DNA of 9,932 bases from Pseudomonadota bacterium (GCA_023451375.1 JAEXZS010000006.1:1-9932), one strand, 5' to 3'. Shown: positions 1 through 5,653, counted from the first letter of the stretch. Notes: a model not told the origin generated them from the letters alone. Translations and numbers: made by a program.

Positions 1-29
1 CCCCGCGGCCGTTCGGCTGCGCAACTTGA

Positions 30-206
30 TCAGCTCCGCCGCACGGCCGCTCCCGCCGGCGACGCAGATCGGCTATCAACCCCCTGGGCTCTCACAATGA
101 TCGAGGGACTGGCGGGGGGCACGTCACTCTCGACATCAAGAATGACCACGTCGTCATCCACACGGATCATGAAGACGCCAGGCGCACACCACAGGAGTTG
201 GGTCAT
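30..206 (-). pseudogene. Probable remnant of a lasso peptide B protein (RRE N-terminus)
   Basis: This is a 58-codon frame reading away from the lasso precursor and beginning 52 bases after its stop. Residues 1-28 (MTQLLWCAPGVF, then IRVDDDVVILDVESD) fit the start of lasso B proteins and PqqD-like RiPP recognition elements: an aromatic-x-x-PGV strand, a turn with acidic residues, then a VV-x-LD strand. In B proteins this domain binds the precursor leader and presents it to the protease domain. After residue 28 the expected D-x-Y/F-x-x-L continuation and winged helix are missing. The rest (VPPASPS onward) looks unrelated and stops at residue 58. I see no ribosome binding site before the ATG. 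A one-base shift gives a TCPPP stretch that also stops soon. The gene therefore looks truncated or rearranged. The domain match is judged from memory of the family, not from a search, and a chance ORF remains possible. Confidence 0.45.
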
Positions 207-220
207 AGACGTCGCCGAAA

Positions 221-257
221 CGAACGGCGGGCGGCTGTCACCAGCCGCCCGCCTTCG
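221..257 (-). terminator. Strong hairpin between lasso precursor and B-like frame (attenuator)
   Basis: Bases 226-237 (GGCGGGCGGCTG) and 242-253 (CAGCCGCCCGCC) form a perfect 12-bp stem with a 4-base loop. The stem is extended on the outside by CGAA/TTCG (221-224 and 254-257) past one bulged base. It begins a few bases after the precursor stop codon on the minus strand. No U tract follows, so it is a partial terminator or mRNA-stabilising structure rather than a classic intrinsic terminator. Proteobacterial lasso clusters such as that of capistruin are known to have a hairpin at this place, thought to keep precursor mRNA in excess over enzyme mRNA. Confidence 0.7.
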
Positions 258-258
258 C

Positions 259-381
259 TCAGCCCTCGGAAGGGTAGCGGCCGATCTTCACGCCGGCCTC
301 TTCGAACATGGTGCCGAGCCCGTCACGCGTGAGCGTCTTCGCATTGCCGAAGGTGACGAGGCGCAGAGTGGTCTTCTTCAT
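259..381 (-). CDS. Putative lasso peptide precursor (40 aa)
   Basis: The predicted protein is a 40-residue peptide that begins MKKTTLRLVTFGNAK and continues TLTRDGLGTMFEE. The ATG at 381 is preceded by GGAGAG at a good distance. The leader has the features of alphaproteobacterial lasso precursors: a basic N-terminus, a hydrophobic-x-x-F/L-G-x-A-K segment (residues 8-15), then L-T-R (17-19), where Thr sits just before the cleavage site. The candidate core has Glu27 and Glu28, which would be position 8 (or 9) after the T-R and could close the macrolactam ring. The tail (residues 29-40) contains Arg35 and Tyr36 as possible bulky plugs. From memory it aligns closely with the zucinodin precursor around the cleavage site. 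The oddity is Asp, not Gly, at the first core position if cleavage follows T-R. Leader cleavage and ring closure would need B and C enzymes; only a B-like fragment is visible downstream. A short hypothetical protein is the alternative. Confidence 0.65.
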   Translation of the reverse strand: MKKTTLRLVTFGNAKTLTRDGLGTMFEEAGVKIGRYPSEG

Positions 382-398
382 CTCAGTCTCTCCATCAA

Positions 399-424
399 GT
401 GTTCGCCACGAGTGTGGCGAACAC
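399..424. promoter_or_regulatory. Perfect inverted-repeat operator upstream of lasso precursor
   Basis: GTGTTCGCCAC (399-409) and GTGGCGAACAC (414-424) are perfect 11-bp inverted repeats around the spacer GAGT. The site ends 17 bases before the precursor start codon, directly upstream of its Shine-Dalgarno sequence. It could be a repressor operator in the leader region or an RNA hairpin affecting translation. Its TTCGCC-N8-GGCGAA core recurs almost exactly upstream of the XRE gene (994-1011), which favours a DNA-binding site for a dimeric regulator. Confidence 0.6.
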
Positions 425-450
425 AGTCAGCGCCCGGATGGCGAAGTCTC

Positions 451-476
451 AAAACTATATTCGAAATATATTTCTA
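451..476 (-). promoter_or_regulatory. AT-rich overlapping palindromes, probable promoter of lasso precursor
   Basis: This is a short AT-rich block in otherwise GC-rich DNA, overlapping the XRE stop codon. It holds TATATT-CGA-AATATA (456-470), a 6-3-6 inverted repeat, and the perfect 12-bp palindrome GAAATATATTTC (463-474). On the minus strand TATAGT (454-459) or TATATT (465-470) could be a -10 element about 70-85 bases before the precursor ATG. I find no convincing -35 at 16-18 bases, so an activator may be needed, or the palindromes are themselves an operator. Confidence 0.35.
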
Positions 477-959
477 TCGGCCGGGAGCGGGGCGGACTTG
501 CGCGAGGTCGGTGACGCCGTTCTCGAGCCAGCGTGTGGCGGCCTGCTGCCGGTCGCTCTCGGCCAGCAAGGCGTCGTACATGGCGCAGACCGCGAGGATG
601 ATGGGCCGCGCCTCGAGCCCGGCGATGTCGTCGCCGAGCAAGGCGTTGAAGCGCTGGCCCCCGATGGTCAGGGCGGTGACCAGCTTATTGTCTGCGCATC
701 GCAGCGCCAACTCAGGCGAACCGACCGCGACCGCCATGACGATGGCGTGAGGGTCGCTTCGCGTGGCCGCCGCGAAACGGTGAATGTAGTCGAGGTTCAG
801 GCTGCGACCGCCCGCCTCAAAACGATCGTAGGTTCGCAGCGCCATCTGCATGCCTTGGGCCACGACCGCGCGCGTCATGCGGCGGTGACGGCGCACCAAT
901 TTCAGCGCCTGGGAGAGAACATCGCTATCGCGCTGCGGCTGCATTCGTCTGGACGTCAA
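474..959 (-). CDS. XRE-type helix-turn-helix transcriptional regulator (161 aa)
   Basis: This is a probable DNA-binding regulator. Residues 16-73 look like a lambda-repressor-type HTH: helices around ALKLVRRHRRMTRAVVAQGM, then a turn and the recognition region ALRTYDRFEAGG, then LDYIHRFAAATRSDPHAI. The C-terminal half (74-161, with ALRCADNKLV) has no domain I can name. I chose the TTG at 957-959 because CGGAGGG (968-974 on the complement) lies at proper distance; the next in-frame start, the ATG at 944, is 15 bases further in and has no such site. The gene is transcribed toward the lasso precursor, with 92 bases between them, and is divergent from the gntR-traG operon. The palindrome at 994-1011 upstream suggests autoregulation. 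Whether it controls the lasso peptide, the conjugation genes or both is inference. Confidence 0.75.
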   Translation of the reverse strand: MTSRRMQPQRDSDVLSQALKLVRRHRRMTRAVVAQGMQMALRTYDRFEAGGRSLNLDYIHRFAAATRSDPHAIVMAVAVGSPELALRCADNKLVTALTIGGQRFNALLGDDIAGLEARPIILAVCAMYDALLAESDRQQAATRWLENGVTDLAQVRPAPGR

Positions 960-993
960 AGCTTGCTCCCTCCGTTAGCTGATGATTTTCGGT

Positions 994-1011
994 TCGCCGA
1001 CTTATCGGCGA
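994..1011. promoter_or_regulatory. Inverted-repeat operator in the divergent XRE/gntR intergenic region
   Basis: TCGCCGA (994-1000) and TCGGCGA (1005-1011) are perfect 7-bp inverted repeats with the spacer CTTA. The site lies 35-52 bases upstream of the XRE start and about 145 bases upstream of the GntR-type gene, in the 197-base region between two divergent genes. It shares TTCGCC-N8-GGCGA with the repeat at 399-424, including the 8-base central spacing. A second weaker repeat, CGCCG-ATATG-CGGCG, lies at 1060-1074. No promoter in the region is clear. Confidence 0.5.
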
Positions 1012-1156
1012 TCACCTCTCCGTTTCAAATCGATTCCCGCCACATAGCGGCGGCCCCAACGCCGATATGCGGCGAGTCTGCATCCGGACACCACGCAACT
1101 TGTTGGCGAGCGGTTATATGCCGCGTGCGTCGGGCGCGCGGGAGCCGGAGACTGTC

Positions 1157-1792
1157 ATGGCGAAAAGTCGCGACCCCTTCTTCAAGGCCCTCGACAACAT
1201 TCGGGAGCGAGCGCGGGCCGGCGGCTATGCGCCGGGCCAGTCGATCGTCATCGTCGAGGAGGCGCGTCGTCTCGACCTCTCGACGACGCCGGTTCGGGAA
1301 GCGCTGGCCTGGCTCTGCGGGGAAGGGTTGATCGAGCGGGGACCGGCGGGCGGGTTTCTTGCCGCCCGTCTCGACGCCGGCGCGGTGCGGGATCGCTACG
1401 ACCTCCGCCTGGCCTATCTGTCGGCCGCGATCGATCTGACAGCCGGATTGCCCGCCTACGGACGATCGCCCGCGCGCGACGGCGCCGCCGTGGCCGACCT
1501 GCAGGACTTGTTCGAGAGCCTGGTGCGCCGGACCGGGAACGGCGCCCTGCTTGACGCCTATCACCGCGTCGACGGCCAGCTGACGCCGTTCCGGAGCGCG
1601 GAGCGCCGGATTTTCGCGGACCTCGACGCCGAAGCGGACGATCTTCTTGAGCTGGCGGCGACCCGGGCCAATGGCGACCTCCGTGATGGCCTGCGGGCGT
1701 ATCATTATCGTCGCGGCCGCTCCGCGGCGCTCCTGTCGATGGACGTCGCGGGCCATCCGGGCGGGGAGGGTGGGGAGGACGAGGGGCCATGA
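1157..1792 (+). CDS. GntR-type winged-helix transcriptional regulator (211 aa)
   Basis: Residues 8-70 read as a GntR winged helix: FFKALDNIRERARAGGYAPGQ, a helix-turn-helix with the family-typical recognition segment STTPVREALAWL (42-53), and the wing GLIERGPAGGFLAARL (57-72). Residues 75-195 are mostly alpha-helical and charged, like a short FCD-type effector domain, though the ligand motifs are not clear to me. The tail (199-211) is rich in Gly and Glu. I chose the ATG at 1157 because GGAGCCGGAG ends 6 bases before it; earlier in-frame ATGs at 1067 and 1118 add residues outside the domain. The stop overlaps the traG start as ATGA, so the two are translationally coupled. This placement suggests it controls its own conjugation operon, possibly in response to a small molecule. 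GntR regulation of this operon is inferred from position only. Confidence 0.8.
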   Translation: MAKSRDPFFKALDNIRERARAGGYAPGQSIVIVEEARRLDLSTTPVREALAWLCGEGLIERGPAGGFLAARLDAGAVRDRYDLRLAYLSAAIDLTAGLPAYGRSPARDGAAVADLQDLFESLVRRTGNGALLDAYHRVDGQLTPFRSAERRIFADLDAEADDLLELAATRANGDLRDGLRAYHYRRGRSAALLSMDVAGHPGGEGGEDEGP

Positions 1793-3663
1793 TCCTTCGG
1801 CTGATCCTGCTCGGGGCGGGGTTGGCGGCCGGCCTGCAGCTGGCCACCCAGACCTTCGCCTGGACCTATCGCCACGATCCCGTGCTGGGCGGCGGCTGGA
1901 CGGTGTCGGAAGAGGTTCGCATCTATCCGCCGTGGCGCATCCTCAGCTGGCGCAGGCAGTTCGGCGGGGCCGAACCGGAGGCCTTCTCGTCCAGCGCCTT
2001 CCTGGTCCTTCTCGGAGTGATGGGCGGCTTGGGCGCAGGCCTGCTCACGCGCGGAGAGGGATCCCGCCGGCGCATCCGTGGATGGGGCGGCCTGGCCGAG
2101 GCCCGGGCCGCCGGGTTGCTAGCCGGCGCGGGGTGCGCCCTCGGGGAGCTGAAGGGGCGGCTCCTCGCAACCGTCGACATGCGGCCGAGCCTGGTGACGG
2201 GCGGCACGCGGTCGGGAAAAGGGAGGGGCCATGTCACGCCGACGCTCCTGCTGTGGAGCGAGAGCGTGCTGGTCCATGATCCGAAGCGGGAGCTCTGGCG
2301 CGAGACGGCCGGCTGGCGCTCGGGCTTCTCGCATGCGCTTTATTTCGACCCGCGTGATCCGGCATCCGCCCGCTGGAATCCCCTCGCGGAAATCCAACCC
2401 GGCCCGGGAGAACTGGCCCAGGTCCAGCGACTGGTTTCGATCCTCGCCGACCCCGGGGGCGTCCGGGATGACGAGGCCATCTGGGACAAGGCGGCCTCCG
2501 AAATCCTGGAGGCGGTCATCCTCCATGTCCTCTACACGGCCGAGGATGCCGACAAGACGCTGCTGAAGGTCCGCGAACTGCTCGCCGACCTCGACGACAC
2601 GGCCGAGGTGATGGTCAAGGCGCTGCACCGGCCGGGTCGGAACCGCGAGCCTGAAACCCACCCCTTCATCCGCACGGCCGTGCGGGGCTATGCCGCCATG
2701 CATGATCGGTTTCGGACATCGGTCCAGGGCACGGCCCGATCCTATCTGAAGTGGCTCGCGGGCGACGACGTCGAGCGCGCGCTCTCGGCCTCGGACTTCA
2801 ACCTGGGCGACCTGATGTGCGCCGAGGCGCCGGTCTCGCTCTACGTCCAGGTCGCGCCGGCGGACGCGGCGGCGCTCCGGCCGCTGGTGCGACTCCTGTT
2901 CTACGCCGCCGCCCAAGCCCTCACCGTGGACGAGACCCGGGATGCGGCGGGGCGGCCGAAGCAGCGCCGGCTCCTGATGCTGATGGACGAGTTTCCCCTG
3001 CTGGGGCGCGTCAGCTTCTTCGAGAAATCCCTGCGACTTCTGAGCGGCTACGGGGTGAAGGTGATGTTCGTCGCCCAGTCGCTGAACGACATCATCGAGA
3101 CGTACGGCGCCAACAACACGATCCTCGACAACTGCGCCATCTACACAGCCTTTTCGGCGCTGGATCCGCTGACCCAGGACAAGGTCTCCAAACTCACCGG
3201 CACGATCGGCGAGATGCGTGAAAGCCGCAGCGCGCCCGCCGGCCTGGCGGCGGGACGCAGTACCGTGTCACGCTCCCAGATCGACCGTCCGTTGCTCGAG
3301 CCCGGCGAGGTGCGCGCTCTGCCCGACGACGTTCAGCTCATCTTCGCGGCGGGCCAACGCCCTCTGCGCACTCGCAAGCTCCAGTACGATCGCCGCCGGC
3401 CGTTCCGGAAGAGAGCCGCTCTGCCGCCGCCCGACCAGGTCGCGGGCGTCGACGCACCGACGCCCGCGCCCCATCCCTGGGCCGGCCGTCGGAGCCTCGG
3501 TGTGGACGCCGAAGCCGCCCTTCCCCTGTTCAAGGAGATCGTGGCGGCGATGGACGACAAGAAGGTCGCCGCGCGCGCCGCGGACATCTATGGCCGCGTA
3601 GCCCAGGAGATGGCGGCGCAGGACGCCGTCCTCGATCATCTGAAAGGGCAGGGCGATGGTTAG
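1789..3663 (+). CDS. traG: TraG/VirD4-family conjugative coupling protein (624 aa)
   Basis: This is the type IV coupling ATPase. It sits at the inner membrane, recruits the relaxase-DNA complex and hands it to the trb channel. The N-terminus has two hydrophobic stretches (about 3-24 and 66-86), as in VirD4/TraG membrane anchors. The Walker A motif GGTRSGKG is at 138-145, followed by VHDPKRELW (162-170), the conserved acid-lysine region of the family. Walker B is LLMLMDEF (395-402), and FVAQSLNDI (427-435) fits the sensor region of TraG/VirD4 proteins. Its length is close to the roughly 630 residues of IncP TraG. GAGGGG lies just before the ATG. It overlaps the upstream regulator by 4 bases and the next gene by 8. 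The C-terminal region after about residue 540 is Pro- and Ala-rich, then helical, and probably less conserved. No defect is visible. Confidence 0.95.
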   Translation: MILRLILLGAGLAAGLQLATQTFAWTYRHDPVLGGGWTVSEEVRIYPPWRILSWRRQFGGAEPEAFSSSAFLVLLGVMGGLGAGLLTRGEGSRRRIRGWGGLAEARAAGLLAGAGCALGELKGRLLATVDMRPSLVTGGTRSGKGRGHVTPTLLLWSESVLVHDPKRELWRETAGWRSGFSHALYFDPRDPASARWNPLAEIQPGPGELAQVQRLVSILADPGGVRDDEAIWDKAASEILEAVILHVLYTAEDADKTLLKVRELLADLDDTAEVMVKALHRPGRNREPETHPFIRTAVRGYAAMHDRFRTSVQGTARSYLKWLAGDDVERALSASDFNLGDLMCAEAPVSLYVQVAPADAAALRPLVRLLFYAAAQALTVDETRDAAGRPKQRRLLMLMDEFPLLGRVSFFEKSLRLLSGYGVKVMFVAQSLNDIIETYGANNTILDNCAIYTAFSALDPLTQDKVSKLTGTIGEMRESRSAPAGLAAGRSTVSRSQIDRPLLEPGEVRALPDDVQLIFAAGQRPLRTRKLQYDRRRPFRKRAALPPPDQVAGVDAPTPAPHPWAGRRSLGVDAEAALPLFKEIVAAMDDKKVAARAADIYGRVAQEMAAQDAVLDHLKGQGDG

Positions 3664-4105
3664 GCGCGCGCCGGTGCAGACCTGCCGCGTTCAGGTCTAT
3701 CTCAGCGATCCCAAGATCATCGCCGGTCTCAGCCGCGAAGCGCGATCGGGCCGGGTGTCGATCAGTCAGGCCGCCGGACACGCCATCGCGCGGGGCCTTC
3801 AGGGGAACCCGAGGGCTGACCCCGACGACCGGCTGCTGGCGCTTGAGCAATCACTCAAGGGCCATATGCGGTCCACTCGACAGGACATGCAGATCATTCA
3901 GGAGTTGGTGGTGGAGGTCGCGCGAGCGCTGTTCGTCCGGCTCCCGGACGGCGTCGGCGACCAGGATCCCACGGTGCAGGCCGCCGTCGACCGGCGCATC
4001 GAGCGGATGCTCGACGACACCGCGGCGCGGATCGTCTCGGGCCGGGCCGGGCACGACCCTCACGGCCGGGAGGTTGAGGAGCGGTCGTTCGGGGCGGCGA
4101 ACTGA
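3656..4105 (+). CDS. Ribbon-helix-helix (CopG-like) protein (149 aa)
   Basis: This is a small protein encoded between traG and trbB. Residues 9-48 fit a ribbon-helix-helix fold: the strand CRVQVYLSD, helix PKIIAGLSREAR, then the turn SGRVS and helix ISQAAGHAIARGL. Residues 57-93 are predicted helical and could form a coiled coil, and 105-130 is another helical stretch. RHH proteins of this size are common at this place in trb-type conjugative elements of Proteobacteria. They may bind DNA near oriT or a conjugation promoter, or act as an accessory to the coupling protein; the role here is inferred. The ATG lies within the end of traG (8-base overlap), and the stop is one base before the trbB start, so expression is coupled on both sides. 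Confidence 0.75.
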   Translation: MVRRAPVQTCRVQVYLSDPKIIAGLSREARSGRVSISQAAGHAIARGLQGNPRADPDDRLLALEQSLKGHMRSTRQDMQIIQELVVEVARALFVRLPDGVGDQDPTVQAAVDRRIERMLDDTAARIVSGRAGHDPHGREVEERSFGAAN

Positions 4106-4106
4106 C

Positions 4107-5063
4107 ATGACGGCTCATCCCCTGATCGCGGAACGCAAGCTGGAGGCGCTGCGTCACGCCCTGGGCGAGGTGGTGCTGGCGGCGCTGATCGACCCGGAGG
4201 TGGTGGAGATCCTCGCCAACCCCGACGGCCGGATCATCCTGGATCGCGCCGGGCGAGGCCGCGCCGACACCGGGGCGCGTCTGTCGGTGGAAGGGCGCGA
4301 ACGCGCCATTCGTCTGATCGCCGACTATGTCGGTGAAGTGGTCACCCGGGACGATCCGCGCCTGGCCGGTGTGCTGCCCGCCACCGGCGAACGGTTCCAG
4401 GGCCTGCTTCCGCCGGTGTCGCCGGCGCCGGCTTTCTCCATCCGCAAGCGCCCGTCGGTGATCTGGACCCTCGGGGATTATGTCCGCGACGGCGTCATGA
4501 CGGCGCGGCAGGCCGATGTCCTCGCCCAGGCCGCCCGCGAGCGGCGCAACATCCTCATCTCCGGCGGCACGGGGTCGGGGAAGACCACCCTGGCCAACGC
4601 CATCCTGGCAGAGCCGGCCTTCGCCGACGACCGGGTGTTTCTCATCGAAGACACCGCCGAGCTGCAATGTTCGGCCTGGGACACGGTGTCGGTCCTGACG
4701 CGCCGGGCCCCCGTCGCCATCGGCGTCGCCGATCTGGTCCGCGACGCCTTGCGGATGCGTCCGGACCGGATCGTCGTGGGGGAGATGCGCGACGGCCTAG
4801 CCGCCCTCGAAACGCTGAAGAGCTGGAACACGGGCCATCCGGGCGGCCTGTCGACCCTTCACGCCAACTCCGCCGAGGAGGCGCTGCGGCGGATCGAGGA
4901 TCTGGCCCTCGAGATCGCCGCGGCGCCGCCGCGTCGCACCATCGGCCAAGCGGTGGACGTCATCGCCCATATCCGTCGCTCGACGGCGGGGCGGCGGCTT
5001 GAGGCCGTGATCGCGGTGAACGGCGCGTCGGATACGGGCTACGCGGTCGAAGGCCTGGCCTGA
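4107..5063 (+). CDS. trbB: TrbB, VirB11-family secretion ATPase (318 aa)
   Basis: This is the hexameric traffic ATPase at the cytoplasmic face of the type IV secretion channel, needed for pilus assembly and DNA transfer. All four family boxes are present: Walker A GGTGSGKT (153-160), Asp box VFLIEDTAEL (177-186), Walker B RIVVGEMRDG (221-230) and His box GHPGGLSTLHAN (243-254). The N-terminal domain (about 1-110) includes VVEILANPDG, typical of TrbB. The length matches the roughly 320 residues of the family. I chose the ATG at 4107, right after the stop of the RHH gene; the frame stays open back to 3843 but that part lies inside the RHH gene and lacks homologous features. No strong Shine-Dalgarno is seen, so coupling to the upstream gene is likely. 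It is the last gene before the AT-rich island. Confidence 0.95.
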   Translation: MTAHPLIAERKLEALRHALGEVVLAALIDPEVVEILANPDGRIILDRAGRGRADTGARLSVEGRERAIRLIADYVGEVVTRDDPRLAGVLPATGERFQGLLPPVSPAPAFSIRKRPSVIWTLGDYVRDGVMTARQADVLAQAARERRNILISGGTGSGKTTLANAILAEPAFADDRVFLIEDTAELQCSAWDTVSVLTRRAPVAIGVADLVRDALRMRPDRIVVGEMRDGLAALETLKSWNTGHPGGLSTLHANSAEEALRRIEDLALEIAAAPPRRTIGQAVDVIAHIRRSTAGRRLEAVIAVNGASDTGYAVEGLA

Positions 5064-5083
5064 CGACGCCTCGAACGGCGTCG
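5064..5083 (+). terminator. Small stem-loop after trbB
   Basis: CGACGCC (5064-5070) and GGCGTCG (5077-5083) form a perfect 7-bp stem with a 6-base loop, directly after the trbB stop codon. There is no T tract behind it (CAAATACC follows), so it is at best a weak or factor-dependent terminator, or a 3' stabilising hairpin at the end of the first operon. Confidence 0.4.
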
Positions 5084-5139
5084 CAAATACCGAATCCAGA
5101 AAAGTGAAGATAATTCAGAGCGTTGTGACGACTTGCATT

Positions 5140-5232
5140 AAGTCAAACCAAGTCGTCGCGGCATCAACACAGTAAGTCGTTCCAAGTTACTATCTAAGTC
5201 GGTCTGAGTTGGAGTGTAGTTGTATTTAAGTC
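5140..5232. repeat. Helically phased AAGTC-type direct repeats
   Basis: Up to eight (A/G/T)AGT(C/T) words recur at steps of 10, 24, 10, 12, 10, 11 and 11 bases. The best tandem units, starting at 5174 and 5196, are 22 bases long and agree at about 14 positions (AAGTCG at the start, AGTT in the middle). Phased direct repeats of this spacing are typical of sites for multimeric activators such as OmpR/PhoB-type response regulators; no cognate regulator can be named here. Confidence 0.5.
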
Positions 5233-5251
5233 GTGGATTATTTGTGTATTT

Positions 5252-5286
5252 TACTGTTGACAGTAGTGGGATAGTTTTGCTTGCAA
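5252..5286 (+). promoter_or_regulatory. Candidate promoter of trbC operon with operator palindrome on the -35
   Basis: TTGACA (5257-5262) is a consensus -35 hexamer and lies inside the palindrome TACTGT-TG-ACAGTA (5252-5265). The best -10 at a fitting distance is only TTGCAA (5281-5286, 18-base spacer), which is weak. A transcript from here would have a leader of about 40 bases ending in AAGGAAAG (5319-5326), 6 bases before the trbC ATG. A protein bound to the palindrome would block the -35, so repression is likely. Confidence 0.4.
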
Positions 5287-5332
5287 TGAGTCGAAGCGCG
5301 GTGAAACGCGCTGAACACAAGGAAAGCAAATC

Positions 5333-5653
5333 ATGTCACGGAGACTTGGCCGCCGCCTGTTCGGCGCGACGATGATGCTTGGCCTGGCGGTCGCCGGACC
5401 GGCGCTGGCCGGCGGGTCGGGCATGCCCTGGGAAGGGCCGATCCAGCAGGCGGTGCAGTCGATCACCGGCCCTGTGGTCCAGGCCGCGGCGGTGGTGGCG
5501 GTGGTCGCCTTCGGGGCCGGGATCGCCATGAGCGAGAACGGTTCCTCGATGCGCCGGGGGCTAGGGATCATGTTCGGCCTCTCGATCGCGTTCGCCGCCT
5601 CCACCTTCTTCCTGGACTTCTTCGGCTTCGCCGGAGGGGTGGAGTTCGCCTGA
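5333..5653 (+). CDS. trbC: TrbC, VirB2-family conjugative pilin precursor (106 aa)
   Basis: This is the major pilin subunit of the trb conjugative pilus, inserted in the inner membrane before assembly. Residues 1-26 form a signal peptide: basic start MSRRLGRRLF, hydrophobic core, and GPALA as the likely cleavage motif. Two hydrophobic segments follow (about 46-67 and 76-97), separated by the short polar loop SENGSSMRRG, as is typical of VirB2/TrbC. IncP TrbC is longer and is cyclised after further trimming; whether that happens here cannot be read from the sequence. AAGGAAAG lies 6 bases before the ATG. Its TGA shares one base with the trbD start (TGATG), so the two genes are coupled. It is the first gene of the second trb transcription unit, behind the AT-rich control region. 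Confidence 0.9.
   Translation: MSRRLGRRLFGATMMLGLAVAGPALAGGSGMPWEGPIQQAVQSITGPVVQAAAVVAVVAFGAGIAMSENGSSMRRGLGIMFGLSIAFAASTFFLDFFGFAGGVEFA

Larger units (their letters stand above)
5084..5332. promoter_or_regulatory. AT-rich regulatory island between trbB and trbC
   Basis: This stretch of about 250 bases holds no credible gene and is about 40% GC (hand count over 5101-5280), unlike the genes on both sides. It contains AAGTC-like words at 5140, 5150, 5174, 5184 (AAGTT), 5196, 5206 (GAGTT), 5217 (TAGTT) and 5228, mostly 10-12 bases apart, that is, on one helix face. An inverted copy, GACGACTT, at 5127-5134 pairs with AAGTCGTC at 5150-5157. It also holds the promoter candidate with palindrome (5252-5265) and a stem-loop AGCGCG/CGCGCT (5295-5300 and 5307-5312) in the presumed trbC leader. 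It is best read as the control region of the trbC operon. Confidence 0.6.

Noticed and set aside
1114..1119. TTATAT as a -10 box for the GntR-type gene
   Set aside because: No -35-like hexamer lies 16-18 bases upstream, so I do not call it a promoter, though the AT run stands out.
399..1331. Long plus-strand open frame of about 310 codons across the XRE gene
   Set aside because: It runs antisense to the XRE gene and into the GntR-type gene, is rich in Arg/Ala, and has no domain; the minus-strand frame has a clear HTH and a ribosome binding site.
3843..4106. Upstream extension of trbB to an earlier start
   Set aside because: The extra part overlaps the RHH gene in another frame, is Arg/Ser-rich, and makes the protein about 88 residues longer than the family; the ATG at 4107 fits.
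5127..5232. CRISPR array or plasmid iterons in the AAGTC repeats
   Set aside because: The repeated words are only 5-6 bases, spacers are too short for CRISPR, and there is no replication gene nearby to support iterons.
5138..5329. Minus-strand 63-codon frame in the AT-rich island
   Set aside because: No ribosome binding site or domain is visible, and it lies on top of the phased repeats and promoter signals; a chance frame is more likely.
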